Shown: one piece after another, positions 18,810 to 27,066 of the stretch
Numbering within the stretch: the stretch's first letter is position 1
Layout: every line of letters starts with the position of its first letter
Assembly (NCBI RefSeq): GCF_019754935.1
Contig: NZ_JAGSOA010000002.1
Span: forward strand, 372,001 to 436,000
DNA length: 64,000 nucleotides
Reading direction: 5' to 3'
Origin: Corynebacterium parakroppenstedtii
GTDB taxonomy: Bacteria; Actinomycetota; Actinomycetes; Mycobacteriales; Mycobacteriaceae
Notes under the pieces: model-generated
Database searches by the model: none
The model's input: the letters and a program-made list of their open reading frames with translations, nothing else
Told to the model about the DNA's origin: nothing
Translations under genes and position numbers: made by a program

Positions 18810-18959
18810 TTATTGTTTTCGCTCACTCCAGTACTTGAGCCCGACGGCGACGAGCACAAGGAGGATGAAAACAACGAGTGCCCACTTGGGCGGGAAGAAC
18901 GCTAGGGAAAAGATCGCTGAAATAAGGATCAGGATGGCGTCTTGTGCGCGGAATTTCAT
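18810..18959 (-). CDS. 49-residue membrane microprotein
   Basis: This short frame encodes MKFRAQDAILILI..., with two closely spaced hydrophobic stretches (about 7-24 and 26-41), the motif FFPPKWALV between them, and a charged end LKYWSERKQ. A strong Shine-Dalgarno sequence AAGGAG lies 7 nt before the ATG. A TATACT -10 hexamer lies about 105 nt upstream on the same strand (complement of 19065-19070). It resembles the short DUF-type membrane proteins that are conserved next to hslR-like genes in corynebacteria, as far as I recall. The function is unknown. The good ribosome-binding site and coding-like codons make it a real gene in my view. Confidence 0.7.
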   Translation of the reverse strand: MKFRAQDAILILISAIFSLAFFPPKWALVVFILLVLVAVGLKYWSERKQ

Positions 18960-19064
18960 CTTTCTGCTCCTTCACTGACGGTGTAATGAGGAAGTAATGG
19001 GTGAACTCCGTTGTTCATGAGGTGGGATGGCGATTAATCGTGATAGTCCTTCTGTGATGTGTCG

Positions 19065-19070
19065 AGTATA
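19065..19070 (-). promoter_or_regulatory. -10 element for the 49-codon gene (candidate)
   Basis: TATACT on the minus strand. The -35 is weak. Transcription from here would give a leader of about 95 nt ahead of the microprotein start at 18959. Confidence 0.4.
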
Positions 19071-19116
19071 GCGGTGACCCGCAGTTCGTCAGATAATCTA
19101 ACTATAATGGGTGAGA

Positions 19117-20187
19117 CTACGATTTGCTTGCCGCGCCGAGTCCAGCATCAAGAAGTTTTTTCCATCGGTTGCCCAAGCGGCCCGAGCGGGTCTCACCGTG
19201 ATCCCCGATATCGACAGTTTTCTTGATATGGTCACGCCCATATCGTGCCAAGAGAACATCATCGACCATGCGGACTTGCCCTGGAGGAAAATCTGGGTGC
19301 ATGACTGCCCTGACCGCCTCGGCAAGGTCGTCGGACAGGAGCTCACGTAAACCACCGACGTCGGTGATCCCGTGGGCCGCCAACATTGCGTACGCGTAGC
19401 GGTAGTATTCGCTTTTTGAGCGGGGGAAAAGCGGCCCAAGGATGACCGTAAGCACGCCCGGCAGAATCTCCGGAGAGAGCGACGCATCGTCGGAACTATC
19501 GGTTGCTCGGGGAGTTTGGTTGGCAATGGACGCAATTTGGTCGAATTGCTGGTCGGCTAATTCGATAAGACCGGCAGCAAGAGTGAATGCCCGATCAATT
19601 CGTGGATCGCTTCCCGTATTTGGCCCCTTGTAGCGGACATCATGCTCAAATTCAGCCCACGCGTGTTGAAGGACAGTCCGAATTTGAACTTCCATCATTT
19701 GCCCTGAATATTCGGCTAATTCTTGAATCAGAATGTTGGTGGAGTCAGAGGTGATGTCTGGGATCCGGCAGATGAGATGCAGAGAACCATAACCGAACCC
19801 GCCAGCTATTCGGGTTTCAGCTGCTTTGTCGACGACACGGTCGATCTGGAAGTGCTGTTCGAGTACGCGACGGATTTCCGGGATCTCAGTGGAGTGAAAA
19901 GTTGTTACCCGTACACCAATAAAGTCGTAGGCGTCATCGAATCCGTGGGGGAAGAACCACTCACCGGTAGCAGTTTTCTTCTCTACCTTGTCTAACAGGC
20001 TGGGCAGCGCTTTGATTCGGGCAGTGACAGCGTCGAAAGCTATTCCGGAATCACCAAGGAGATCCTCGATCGTGTGAGCGAATTGCTTCGCGGCAAGTGG
20101 GTGCGCGGAGGTCCACGTCGCGTATTTCTTTCGTGCCTCGCGCTGCCTCGAGGTTTCCTTGGGCGGCTTGTGGTGGCGGTGGGACAA
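19117..20187 (-). CDS. relS: RelA/SpoT-domain alarmone synthetase (RelS-like)
   Basis: This is a small (p)ppGpp synthetase with no HD hydrolase, TGS or ACT domain. The synthetase fold covers about residues 40-220. Visible motifs are RIKALPSLLDKVEKK, AYDFIGVRVTTF, YGSLHLICRI and MEVQIRTVLQHAWAEFEHDVRYK. The last contains the Glu and Gln typical of the catalytic strand. The usual GYRSLH motif reads GYGSLH, so an Arg contact is missing. The C-terminal 130 residues are an uncharacterised helical extension. I recall a RelS of this kind next to treY in C. glutamicum. The apparent start is TTG at 20187, with AAAGGAA upstream. Confidence 0.82.
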   Translation of the reverse strand: MSHRHHKPPKETSRQREARKKYATWTSAHPLAAKQFAHTIEDLLGDSGIAFDAVTARIKALPSLLDKVEKKTATGEWFFPHGFDDAYDFIGVRVTTFHSTEIPEIRRVLEQHFQIDRVVDKAAETRIAGGFGYGSLHLICRIPDITSDSTNILIQELAEYSGQMMEVQIRTVLQHAWAEFEHDVRYKGPNTGSDPRIDRAFTLAAGLIELADQQFDQIASIANQTPRATDSSDDASLSPEILPGVLTVILGPLFPRSKSEYYRYAYAMLAAHGITDVGGLRELLSDDLAEAVRAVMHPDFPPGQVRMVDDVLLARYGRDHIKKTVDIGDHGETRSGRLGNRWKKLLDAGLGAASKS

Positions 20188-20264
20188 GGTTGAGTAAAGG
20201 TTCCTTTCGTATGATCCGTGACGACGGGTGGTCCGTTATGGACAGTACATAGTCTGGCTAGAAC

Positions 20265-22787
20265 TTAGCGCGGAGATTCGTCGGGCAATGACGGTGTGTC
20301 ACGAACCAGAACAGTGTACGGATGCTGGTGGAAGAGGTCCGCGAGAGCAATGTCGCCGCTGTACCGTTCACCCGTAAACCGGTCGGTCCACCGTCCGTCC
20401 GGAAGGGATAGTGCCGTGTCTTTCCATCCACCAGATCGTTCGAGTTCGAGTGGCTTTCGCGTGACCAGAACGACGACGTCCACGTCGGTATGGCGGCTAC
20501 CTCGTGCGAAGCCTATAGCGTGATGAGCAGACGGACCTTGCGCAAAAACGGGGACGTAGGAGGCCCCGATAAAGCTATAGGGGCGTTCGCGACGAACCGC
20601 TAGTGCCACAGCTGTGACCGCGATCTTGCGAGCCTGGGAATCAGGAAGCAGGGGAATGTCGTTGACGTTAGGGCCCTCGGGTGATGACACATGAGCGCCG
20701 AGCCACACAGCGTCGCGGATTTCTGCCAAGGCGGCCCGTCGTAAGTGATAGTCGACGAAACGGCGGTTGTCGGGATCGACCAAACTGTCTTCGGGAAACT
20801 CAGTGCCTTGATAAATATCAGGTATCCCGGGGGCGAGGAGCTGAAGTAGTTTCCGTGACAGACTGACGATATGCCCAGCTGATGCTATCTTTTGCACAAA
20901 GCTGGTGATGAATTCTGCCGTCTCTTCTGTAAACAGCGAGTCAATCCATTCGTGGATGGACGTTTCGAATTCCTCATTGACATCTGTCCACTCGGTGTGC
21001 AAGCCGGCTTCGCGCACAGCCTTGGTGGCGTATTCGTGAAGTCGATCGATGAGCTGTGAGTCGATCCGACCCGATGTTGGCCACACGCCGATAATGTTCT
21101 GAATCAAGAACAGTGATGTCGCCGGATCCGGAGCAGGAGCGCGGGTGTCTAATTCGTTCAAGAAGCCCCGGTAATCATCGGGGATTTCAGTGAGCTCGAT
21201 AATCCGCGCACGGGTATCTTCACCACGTTTCGTGTCGTGGGTTGTCAGCGTCGTCATGGACCGCGGCCACAAATTTGCCCGCTCGGACTGGAGAAGGTGG
21301 AATTCAGCCGCTGACACACCGAAAAGCCCAGGTGAACCCCCTACCTCTTGAAGAGCGATTAACCGGCACGCGCGATAGAAGGCAGTATCTTCAACCCCCT
21401 TCGCCATGACTGCACCACATACTTGGGCGAATCGTGTCCAGGCTTCCCCGTAGCTCATGAGACCTGCTGTCATGAGGTCGAGGGCCGCGCTCCGCTCGGG
21501 GTTATCGTGGGCCATCTTCCGGATAACAGTGGAGGTTAATCGCGAAAGCGATAGGTAATCGGCACGATAGACCGGCATATGGGCAATAACGTCGGTGACG
21601 GTCAGCGTCAGTTCCTCATCGGTGACATCCTTGCCGATGGTTGACCAGTTGTCATGCCGGATGGCGCGTGCCAGTCGGCGGACCTCTGCAGCCAGCTCAT
21701 TCGTTGCGACATCGCGTTTCAGAGCGACGATGGCGGACTCATAACTGTCGGAATCCCAGGTCGATTCAGACCTTTCCTGCGCGATAGCACCCAGGCTCCT
21801 TTCAGCAGCACGGTTAATAAAGATGCCATCCAGTTCACGAAGCGCGTCGTAACCGGTCGTTCCGTCGACGTCGAGCCGCGGATCCAAAGGCTCGGCGTTG
21901 CCGAGGATCTTTTCGATGAGGAGTAATCGATGATCACCCACGACGCCACGAAGACGTGACAAATAACCGAACGGGTCGGCGAGCCCGTCGGGATGGTCGA
22001 CGCGGACACCGTCGATAAAGCCGGCCGCGATGAGTTCCCGAAGTACCCGGTGTGTGTGCTCGAAGACAACGGGATCTTCTTGTCGGATTCCCGCAAGGCC
22101 GTTCACAGAGAAGAAACGACGGTAGCCGATGACACCATCGCGCCAATACCGCAGGGCATAGCGCTGTTTTGAGAGGACTTCGAGGGGGTCGTCTCCTTCT
22201 GTACCGGGGCGAACAGGGAAGTAGTTGCCGTAGTAGTCCAGGAGGAATCGGCAGGGTTCACCACTGCCTTCTACATGAGCAGGCGCGTTGTCCTCATCGA
22301 CGGGGACGATAGTGATGGCATTGACGTCGTCGGGGCTGCCGAGAACCGGGATGCCTAGCTTCCCATCGGCGCCGTTGCCGGGGGACCAGTCGATGTCGAA
22401 ATAGGAGTTGAATCGTGATTCTTCCCCGTAGGTGAGGACGTCCCACCACCACGGATTTTCTTTAGGTACGTCGATACCCAAGTGGTTGGGAACGATGTCA
22501 ATGATGATTCCCAATCCTTCCTCATGCGCTGCCTGAGCTAATTCCTCGAATCCCTCGCGTCCTCCCAGGGTGGGATTCACTTCGGTGGGATCGATGACGT
22601 CGTAATTATGGTTCGACGACGATGGAGCGGTCAGGATGGGGGAGAGGTAGAGGTGAGAGACACCCAGTTCGTTGAGGTATGGCACGATGGCTTTGGCGTC
22701 GGCAAATGTGAAAGACCGCCCGTGCGGATCTGCATCCGGGCCGCGCAGTTGCAGCCGGTACGTGGCTGAGAGTGAACGGCGTGGCAT
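20265..22787 (-). CDS. treY: Maltooligosyl trehalose synthase
   Basis: This enzyme rearranges the reducing-end alpha-1,4 bond of maltodextrins to the alpha-1,1 bond of maltooligosyl-trehalose; TreZ then releases trehalose. GH13 family 26 motifs are present: TYRLQLRGPDADPHG at the N-terminus, GVSHLYLSPILTAP, DIVPNHLG, the nucleophile Asp in DGVRVDHPDGLADP, the Glu in LLIEKILGN, and TTHDTKRGEDTRAR with the third carboxylate. IPDIYQGTE near residue 690 is also characteristic. The length (840 aa) is normal. A GAAAGAGG ribosome-binding site lies 6 nt upstream. It probably forms a unit with the unknown gene upstream (22837-23937). Confidence 0.94.
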   Translation of the reverse strand: MPRRSLSATYRLQLRGPDADPHGRSFTFADAKAIVPYLNELGVSHLYLSPILTAPSSSNHNYDVIDPTEVNPTLGGREGFEELAQAAHEEGLGIIIDIVPNHLGIDVPKENPWWWDVLTYGEESRFNSYFDIDWSPGNGADGKLGIPVLGSPDDVNAITIVPVDEDNAPAHVEGSGEPCRFLLDYYGNYFPVRPGTEGDDPLEVLSKQRYALRYWRDGVIGYRRFFSVNGLAGIRQEDPVVFEHTHRVLRELIAAGFIDGVRVDHPDGLADPFGYLSRLRGVVGDHRLLLIEKILGNAEPLDPRLDVDGTTGYDALRELDGIFINRAAERSLGAIAQERSESTWDSDSYESAIVALKRDVATNELAAEVRRLARAIRHDNWSTIGKDVTDEELTLTVTDVIAHMPVYRADYLSLSRLTSTVIRKMAHDNPERSAALDLMTAGLMSYGEAWTRFAQVCGAVMAKGVEDTAFYRACRLIALQEVGGSPGLFGVSAAEFHLLQSERANLWPRSMTTLTTHDTKRGEDTRARIIELTEIPDDYRGFLNELDTRAPAPDPATSLFLIQNIIGVWPTSGRIDSQLIDRLHEYATKAVREAGLHTEWTDVNEEFETSIHEWIDSLFTEETAEFITSFVQKIASAGHIVSLSRKLLQLLAPGIPDIYQGTEFPEDSLVDPDNRRFVDYHLRRAALAEIRDAVWLGAHVSSPEGPNVNDIPLLPDSQARKIAVTAVALAVRRERPYSFIGASYVPVFAQGPSAHHAIGFARGSRHTDVDVVVLVTRKPLELERSGGWKDTALSLPDGRWTDRFTGERYSGDIALADLFHQHPYTVLVRDTPSLPDESPR

Positions 22788-22836
22788 GGTCTACCTCTTT
22801 CCTCATTGTCCCGTGGGATGGTTGATGTCCACGGCT

Positions 22837-23937
22837 TTAGTGTTCTCTGGCACCGTAATAGCTGCCAGGCGGTGTGGGCACGTAGGCATTGTGACGCGAC
22901 AGAGCACTGTCACCTGCGCGGATTGATGTGTCCAGCATGGGCGCAGTTTGGCTACAGCTCGATCCAGGATTCCACTGTACTTGCTTTTCCGGAAAGGCCC
23001 AGGGTTCAGGAAAACGGTTGTCAATCTTCCATAGCTGGCGGAAGACCTCAAACGTACTATCGGGCCAATGGTTGTTTAACCATTGATGGACACGGAGAAC
23101 AGACGGTGTGTCGTTGATGGGTATGGCGATGAGATTTCCGTTATTGATGCATCCGATCACCGTGGGACGAGACCATTGTTCATGGAGGTAGTCCCGGAGA
23201 ATTCGCATGAGGATAGGGTGGCTCAGCCAGGCATGAGCGTTGGGTACTATTTGTTCTCCATCCGATTGCGGACGAGTCATGGTGCTCTGGGCCCGAGATT
23301 GAAATGATGCCTCTAACTGCAGCGATGAATCGTCGCAACTGTCCAGTGGGGGTGGAGGTGGTGTGCGAAGTTCCCACCCCGTTGCACCTGGAATAGTGGC
23401 GTCAAGAGAGCGGTAGTGAATTCGTAGGCCTTTTTCCGTAGAGAAGAACTCCAGGAAATTATCTGCTGCGCTGCCCCACGCGTGATTCGCTGGGCACGTG
23501 AGACTATCCCGATCGGCGGGCGTCCCGTGTTTATCAGTGAGCCGGGCTACAAGACCTGCACCGAGGTGAACGAGCGCGTCGCGGTACTGCGAGACCTGAG
23601 TCAGTGGTTGCAGTTCGAGTTGGTGGCTCTGCATGGGCGCATCGCCCAGTGAGCTGCTCAGTGTGCCGGTGTTAGAGCGTGTTTTGTCTACATCGAATGA
23701 CGAAGCGGGACGGGAAGAAAGAAGCGAATCAGTTGCCTGATGAGGTGTCATGCTCCTTATTGACGACGCGACCGTCGTGTGGTTCCCAGCGACCTCAATA
23801 TGTGGCGAGGGACACTTTGAAGTGACGCTACAGAGCTGCGTGGCACTACTGCGCTGTGGCGCTTCCACACTGCGCACACTCCCACGCATAGAAAAACCGG
23901 GTGACAGCTGCACTGCCACCCGTAATTCCATCACCAA
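22837..23937 (-). CDS. Hypothetical protein between fda and treY
   Basis: The frame is open for 366 codons on the same strand as treY and ends 50 bp before it. The first 60-100 residues are low complexity and may not be translated; TTG, GTG and ATG starts at 23931-23937 compete with an ATG at 23751. The better ordered part runs from about residue 105 (QLELQPLTQVSQYRDALVHL) to 320 and contains WLSHPILMRILRDYLHEQW and HQWLNNHWPDSTFEVFRQLW. It is Trp- and His-rich without membrane segments or known motifs. I do not recognise it. The long open frame and position argue for a real gene, with moderate confidence. Confidence 0.5.
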   Translation of the reverse strand: MVMELRVAVQLSPGFSMRGSVRSVEAPQRSSATQLCSVTSKCPSPHIEVAGNHTTVASSIRSMTPHQATDSLLSSRPASSFDVDKTRSNTGTLSSSLGDAPMQSHQLELQPLTQVSQYRDALVHLGAGLVARLTDKHGTPADRDSLTCPANHAWGSAADNFLEFFSTEKGLRIHYRSLDATIPGATGWELRTPPPPPLDSCDDSSLQLEASFQSRAQSTMTRPQSDGEQIVPNAHAWLSHPILMRILRDYLHEQWSRPTVIGCINNGNLIAIPINDTPSVLRVHQWLNNHWPDSTFEVFRQLWKIDNRFPEPWAFPEKQVQWNPGSSCSQTAPMLDTSIRAGDSALSRHNAYVPTPPGSYYGAREH

Positions 23938-23967
23938 TGGGCTGAGTTAGTCCTGGTGTTGTCGCTA

Positions 23968-24858
23968 TTAGCCTGCGATCGAAGCCTTGTATATGCCATC
24001 AATCGTGGTAGCCAAGGTGTTGTCGAACTCTTCCTGCGACTGATCAGCGGTCAGTCCCTCGAGGAGAGCGCGAGAGAACGATGCAATGAGGCCCTTGTTG
24101 CGGGAAAGGCGCTCGTTAGCGTCGTCACGCTCGTAACCACCGGACAGCGCTACAACACGCATAACCTTCGGGTGGTTGATGAGGTCTTCGTAGAAGTTAT
24201 CGACGGTCGGGATGGAGACCTTAATCATGACCTGCTGGCCCTCGGGAATGTCATCCAGACCCTTCAGAAGGGCAGCCTTCAGAAGCTCTTCAGCTTCCTT
24301 CTTGTCGTCGATGGAGATGGTGACCTCGGGCTCAAGGATGGGAACCATGCCCTTGGCTAGGACCTGCTTACCAACCTCGAACTGCTGGTCAACAACAGCC
24401 TGGATACCCTCAGCGTTAGCAGCGTTAATAACCGAACGCTCCTTGGTGCCGAAGATGCCCTTCTCGACGCCACGGTCGAGGAGCTTATCGAGCTCAGGCA
24501 TGGGCTTCATGACCTGAACGTCGTTTTCTTCGTCGGCCAGACCCTTGTCGATCTTGAGAAGCGGAACGATACCCTTCTTTTCCCAGAGGTACTGGGCGGT
24601 AGGAATGCCTTCAATCTCGCGGTCCATCGTCATTTCGAACAGGATGGCTGCGAGTACCTTCTCGGAGGTGAAGGATGGAGAGGTAATCAGACGGCTACGC
24701 ATAGCGTGGACAAGATCAAACATCTCGGCATCAGAGGAATATGCGTCATCCTGGATGCCGTAAGCGCGAAGCGCCTTCGGGGTGGATCCGCCGGATTGGT
24801 CAAGGGCAGCGATGAAGCCCTTGGCCTCAGTCATGCGAGTGGCCTGCTCCTGGTTCAT
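23968..24858 (-). CDS. fda: Fructose-bisphosphate aldolase, class I
   Basis: This glycolytic enzyme cleaves fructose-1,6-bisphosphate through a Schiff base. Class I features are [16 protein letters not shown] near residue 14, [11 protein letters not shown] near 110, [10 protein letters not shown] near 175, and MIKVSIP near 208 with a lysine suited to the Schiff base. The length is 296 aa. It uses no metal, unlike the class II Fba that most corynebacteria also carry. Codon usage is strongly biased to GTC/AAG/GAG-type codons, as expected for a highly expressed gene. A perfect AAGGAG lies 6 nt before the ATG. A dyad GTTGCC-ATCATG-GGCAAC sits just upstream of the ribosome-binding site (24874-24891). 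Confidence 0.92.
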   Translation of the reverse strand: MNQEQATRMTEAKGFIAALDQSGGSTPKALRAYGIQDDAYSSDAEMFDLVHAMRSRLITSPSFTSEKVLAAILFEMTMDREIEGIPTAQYLWEKKGIVPLLKIDKGLADEENDVQVMKPMPELDKLLDRGVEKGIFGTKERSVINAANAEGIQAVVDQQFEVGKQVLAKGMVPILEPEVTISIDDKKEAEELLKAALLKGLDDIPEGQQVMIKVSIPTVDNFYEDLINHPKVMRVVALSGGYERDDANERLSRNKGLIASFSRALLEGLTADQSQEEFDNTLATTIDGIYKASIAG

Positions 24859-25338
24859 TACAACTCCTTCTATGTTGCCATCATGGGCAACGTCGATGTC
24901 GTGTAGACGTTCTCCGTTATTTGTGGGAGATCATCTGTCGCGCTCTATGGTAGCCCGAAAATGTCTGAATGAACACCGATCGGACAAAAAATTGCGATCA
25001 TTTTTGGCGAGTTTTCACCGTCGTGCGCGTTGATTACAGCAGTGGGATAAGGGCAGAAGTGGAGTTTGCGACGAGTGTCAGTTCGTTTACGTGCGGTAAT
25101 GCCCATTCGTAGCTAACCGCAACTAATCGGGCACATTATCGCCCTATTCGGGCATTGCGACGCATGAGAAAAAGTTGTGACAAACCTCACAGAGTTATAT
25201 GGGGTGTAACCCAGGCTATGTGGCTCAACCCGTCCCTTTTCAGGCTCCGGTGGTGAGGTCCCGGCCTTCGATCCCCGCGTCTCAACTGTGAACCTGAAGA
25301 ATCTCCTCGAAGGAAAACATGGAACCAGGTGTCGATCC
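24859..25338. other. 480-bp gene-free region between fda and the exonuclease gene
   Basis: This is the only gap over 300 bp. It contains the fda leader with a GTTGCC/GGCAAC dyad (24874-24891), an AT-rich stretch at about 24980-25010, and repeats of TCGGGCA/TGCCC near 25107-25170. A GlxR/CRP-like palindrome and a TATATG hexamer follow (25176-25201). From 25200 to 25338 the plus strand holds only very short frames, such as GTG-started 24-codon and 21-codon frames and an ATG frame at 25320 after GAAGG. No homology is recognisable. It may encode a small RNA or microprotein under GlxR control, or only regulate fda at a distance. Confidence 0.5.
25176..25191. promoter_or_regulatory. GlxR/CRP-type operator (candidate)
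   Basis: TGTGACAAACCTCACA is a perfect TGTGA-N6-TCACA palindrome, the consensus of the cAMP-dependent corynebacterial regulator GlxR. It lies 5 bp upstream of a TATATG hexamer on the plus strand, and about 320 bp upstream of the fda start on the minus strand. Confidence 0.7.
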
Positions 25339-27006
25339 TTAATTGAGATCTAGTGCATCGAGAAGTTGGCCTTGATTCCAGATCTCGATCTCTTGTCCCT
25401 TTTCCTGAAGCTCCTCAGCACGTTTCTGTTTCGACGTCTTCCCATTCCATTCTCCACAGACAAGGAGAGTGGTCTTCTTCGTCACATTCTTGCCGACGGT
25501 TCCGCCCGCCTGAGCGATCGCTTGCCACAGTTGTCCCTTATCCAGCGGAGAGAATTCCCCAGTCAACGTCACGTTTTTGCCAAAGAGCGGTCCATTGGGG
25601 TCGGCGTCGGTATTCGTCTCAGGGATGTCACGGGGAGTAGCAACGGATTCCCAGTTGGAAGGGCCACGGTTCCCCCGCGTTTGCCCATTTCGTGATGACT
25701 GCTGGTGATCCGACCGAGATCGTCGCGGTTTCCGGAAAAGTGACAGCGAATTGTCTTTCACTGTTCCGAACGTGTAGCCCGCCGATTCGACGACCTCCGC
25801 CATCGATTGGACGTCTGATGGCGGCTCAGTGTCGCGAGGAAAAATTCCGCACAAACTCAGCATGATTTCGCCACACGCGCGAGCATCTGCCAGGGCATCG
25901 TGATGATGAAATGCGTCCGAACCCGCCGATTGAGCCACCGTCGTCAATTTATAATTAGGAAGCTCGGGGTGGAGCGCGCGTGCAAGGAGGTAGGTGCAGG
26001 CGAAAGTAATGTCCGGAATGTCGACTTTTTCTGCCCGAGCGGCGTCCCGGAGGGCGACCATATCGAACTTGGCATTGTGGGCGACGATAGGGAGGTTTTC
26101 TTTCCTGAGGAGCTCTGCAAGTTGCTCTAACCGGTCATGGCACGACGGCTCATTGGCGACTTTATCAGGGGTAATCCCATGGATTGCGGTGGTCGCCGGC
26201 GTGAAATCTGGCCACGCCGAAGGTGGTTGGCACAGCCACGTGTGGGATTCAGCTTCTTTCCCCTCGTGATAGACGACGACGCCGAATTGGCAGATCGAAC
26301 CATTAGCTTCATTCGCCGTTTCGACGTCAAAAGCAATAAATGAGGGCGGACGGGAGTCTAGTTTCCCATCGGCAGTCTGAGGAAAACCACTGCGCTGAGC
26401 ATTGTTATCCCGCGCGGAAGAGCTATCGTCCTGTTTCTTCTCAGTTGATTTTGCTTGGTTGCCTTCTGCGCTGAGACTGGCTGTGCTGTTGTTCCGTTCA
26501 CTGCTGCCAGCTAGACCGCCAAATGCCGACCGTGAATCCGTCTGATGAGAAACGGCCCGTGCTATCCGACGCAAGCTCTCCAAGTCATCAGCCTGCATCG
26601 CAGTGAGGGCTTCATTAGCGAAATCAATAATGGATGTGTCGACGGAGTGAGCCGGTGAAAATCGGAGAGCGTTAGGCGCGAATCGCGAGCGCCCTCGCGA
26701 TATCGGGGGAGTGCCATCCAGGAATAGATCGATAAAACCTGGTTCAAGTGGGGTGGGGTCGGTCCGTGACCAACCACGAATTGAATCCCGATCGATCTTC
26801 GTCTCCGGGTCAAGATAAATCTGTGCAGCGGGGATCCGTGAGATCGTGACCCCGCTTTCACTGATATATGCCGTGCCACCGAGGATCGGGATTGCGGCAA
26901 CATACTCAGCGGGCGTCGTCTCATCGTCGGTCTGAATTTGCGAAAAACTAGCGTCAGCTGGGATTTCAGTTCCCGGGGAAGAAATATCAGTGTCGGAATT
27001 CGTCAT
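25339..27006 (-). CDS. DEDDh 3'-5' exonuclease with C-terminal BRCT domain
   Basis: The 555-aa product has three parts. The N-terminal region (about 1-110) is corynebacterial-type, with GGTAYISESGVTISRIPA; it is followed by a Ser/Asn-rich linker. The DnaQ-type exonuclease (about 215-390) shows FIAFDVETAN with the first Asp-Glu pair, VAHNAKFD with Asp, and HHHDALADA with His and Asp. A basic linker then leads to a BRCT domain (about 470-550) with GKNVTLTGEFSPLDKGQLWQ and TTLLVCGEWNGKTSKQKRA. It is a repair or proofreading-like nuclease rather than the core Pol III epsilon subunit. The ATG at 27006 has GGAG about 7 nt upstream; a GTG at 27018 is an alternative. Confidence 0.85.
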   Translation of the reverse strand: MTNSDTDISSPGTEIPADASFSQIQTDDETTPAEYVAAIPILGGTAYISESGVTISRIPAAQIYLDPETKIDRDSIRGWSRTDPTPLEPGFIDLFLDGTPPISRGRSRFAPNALRFSPAHSVDTSIIDFANEALTAMQADDLESLRRIARAVSHQTDSRSAFGGLAGSSERNNSTASLSAEGNQAKSTEKKQDDSSSARDNNAQRSGFPQTADGKLDSRPPSFIAFDVETANEANGSICQFGVVVYHEGKEAESHTWLCQPPSAWPDFTPATTAIHGITPDKVANEPSCHDRLEQLAELLRKENLPIVAHNAKFDMVALRDAARAEKVDIPDITFACTYLLARALHPELPNYKLTTVAQSAGSDAFHHHDALADARACGEIMLSLCGIFPRDTEPPSDVQSMAEVVESAGYTFGTVKDNSLSLFRKPRRSRSDHQQSSRNGQTRGNRGPSNWESVATPRDIPETNTDADPNGPLFGKNVTLTGEFSPLDKGQLWQAIAQAGGTVGKNVTKKTTLLVCGEWNGKTSKQKRAEELQEKGQEIEIWNQGQLLDALDLN

Positions 27007-27066
27007 GGTGCACTCCACTCTAACCAGTTTTACGCCGAGCGATGGCAGGTAGCCTTATGCCGAATG

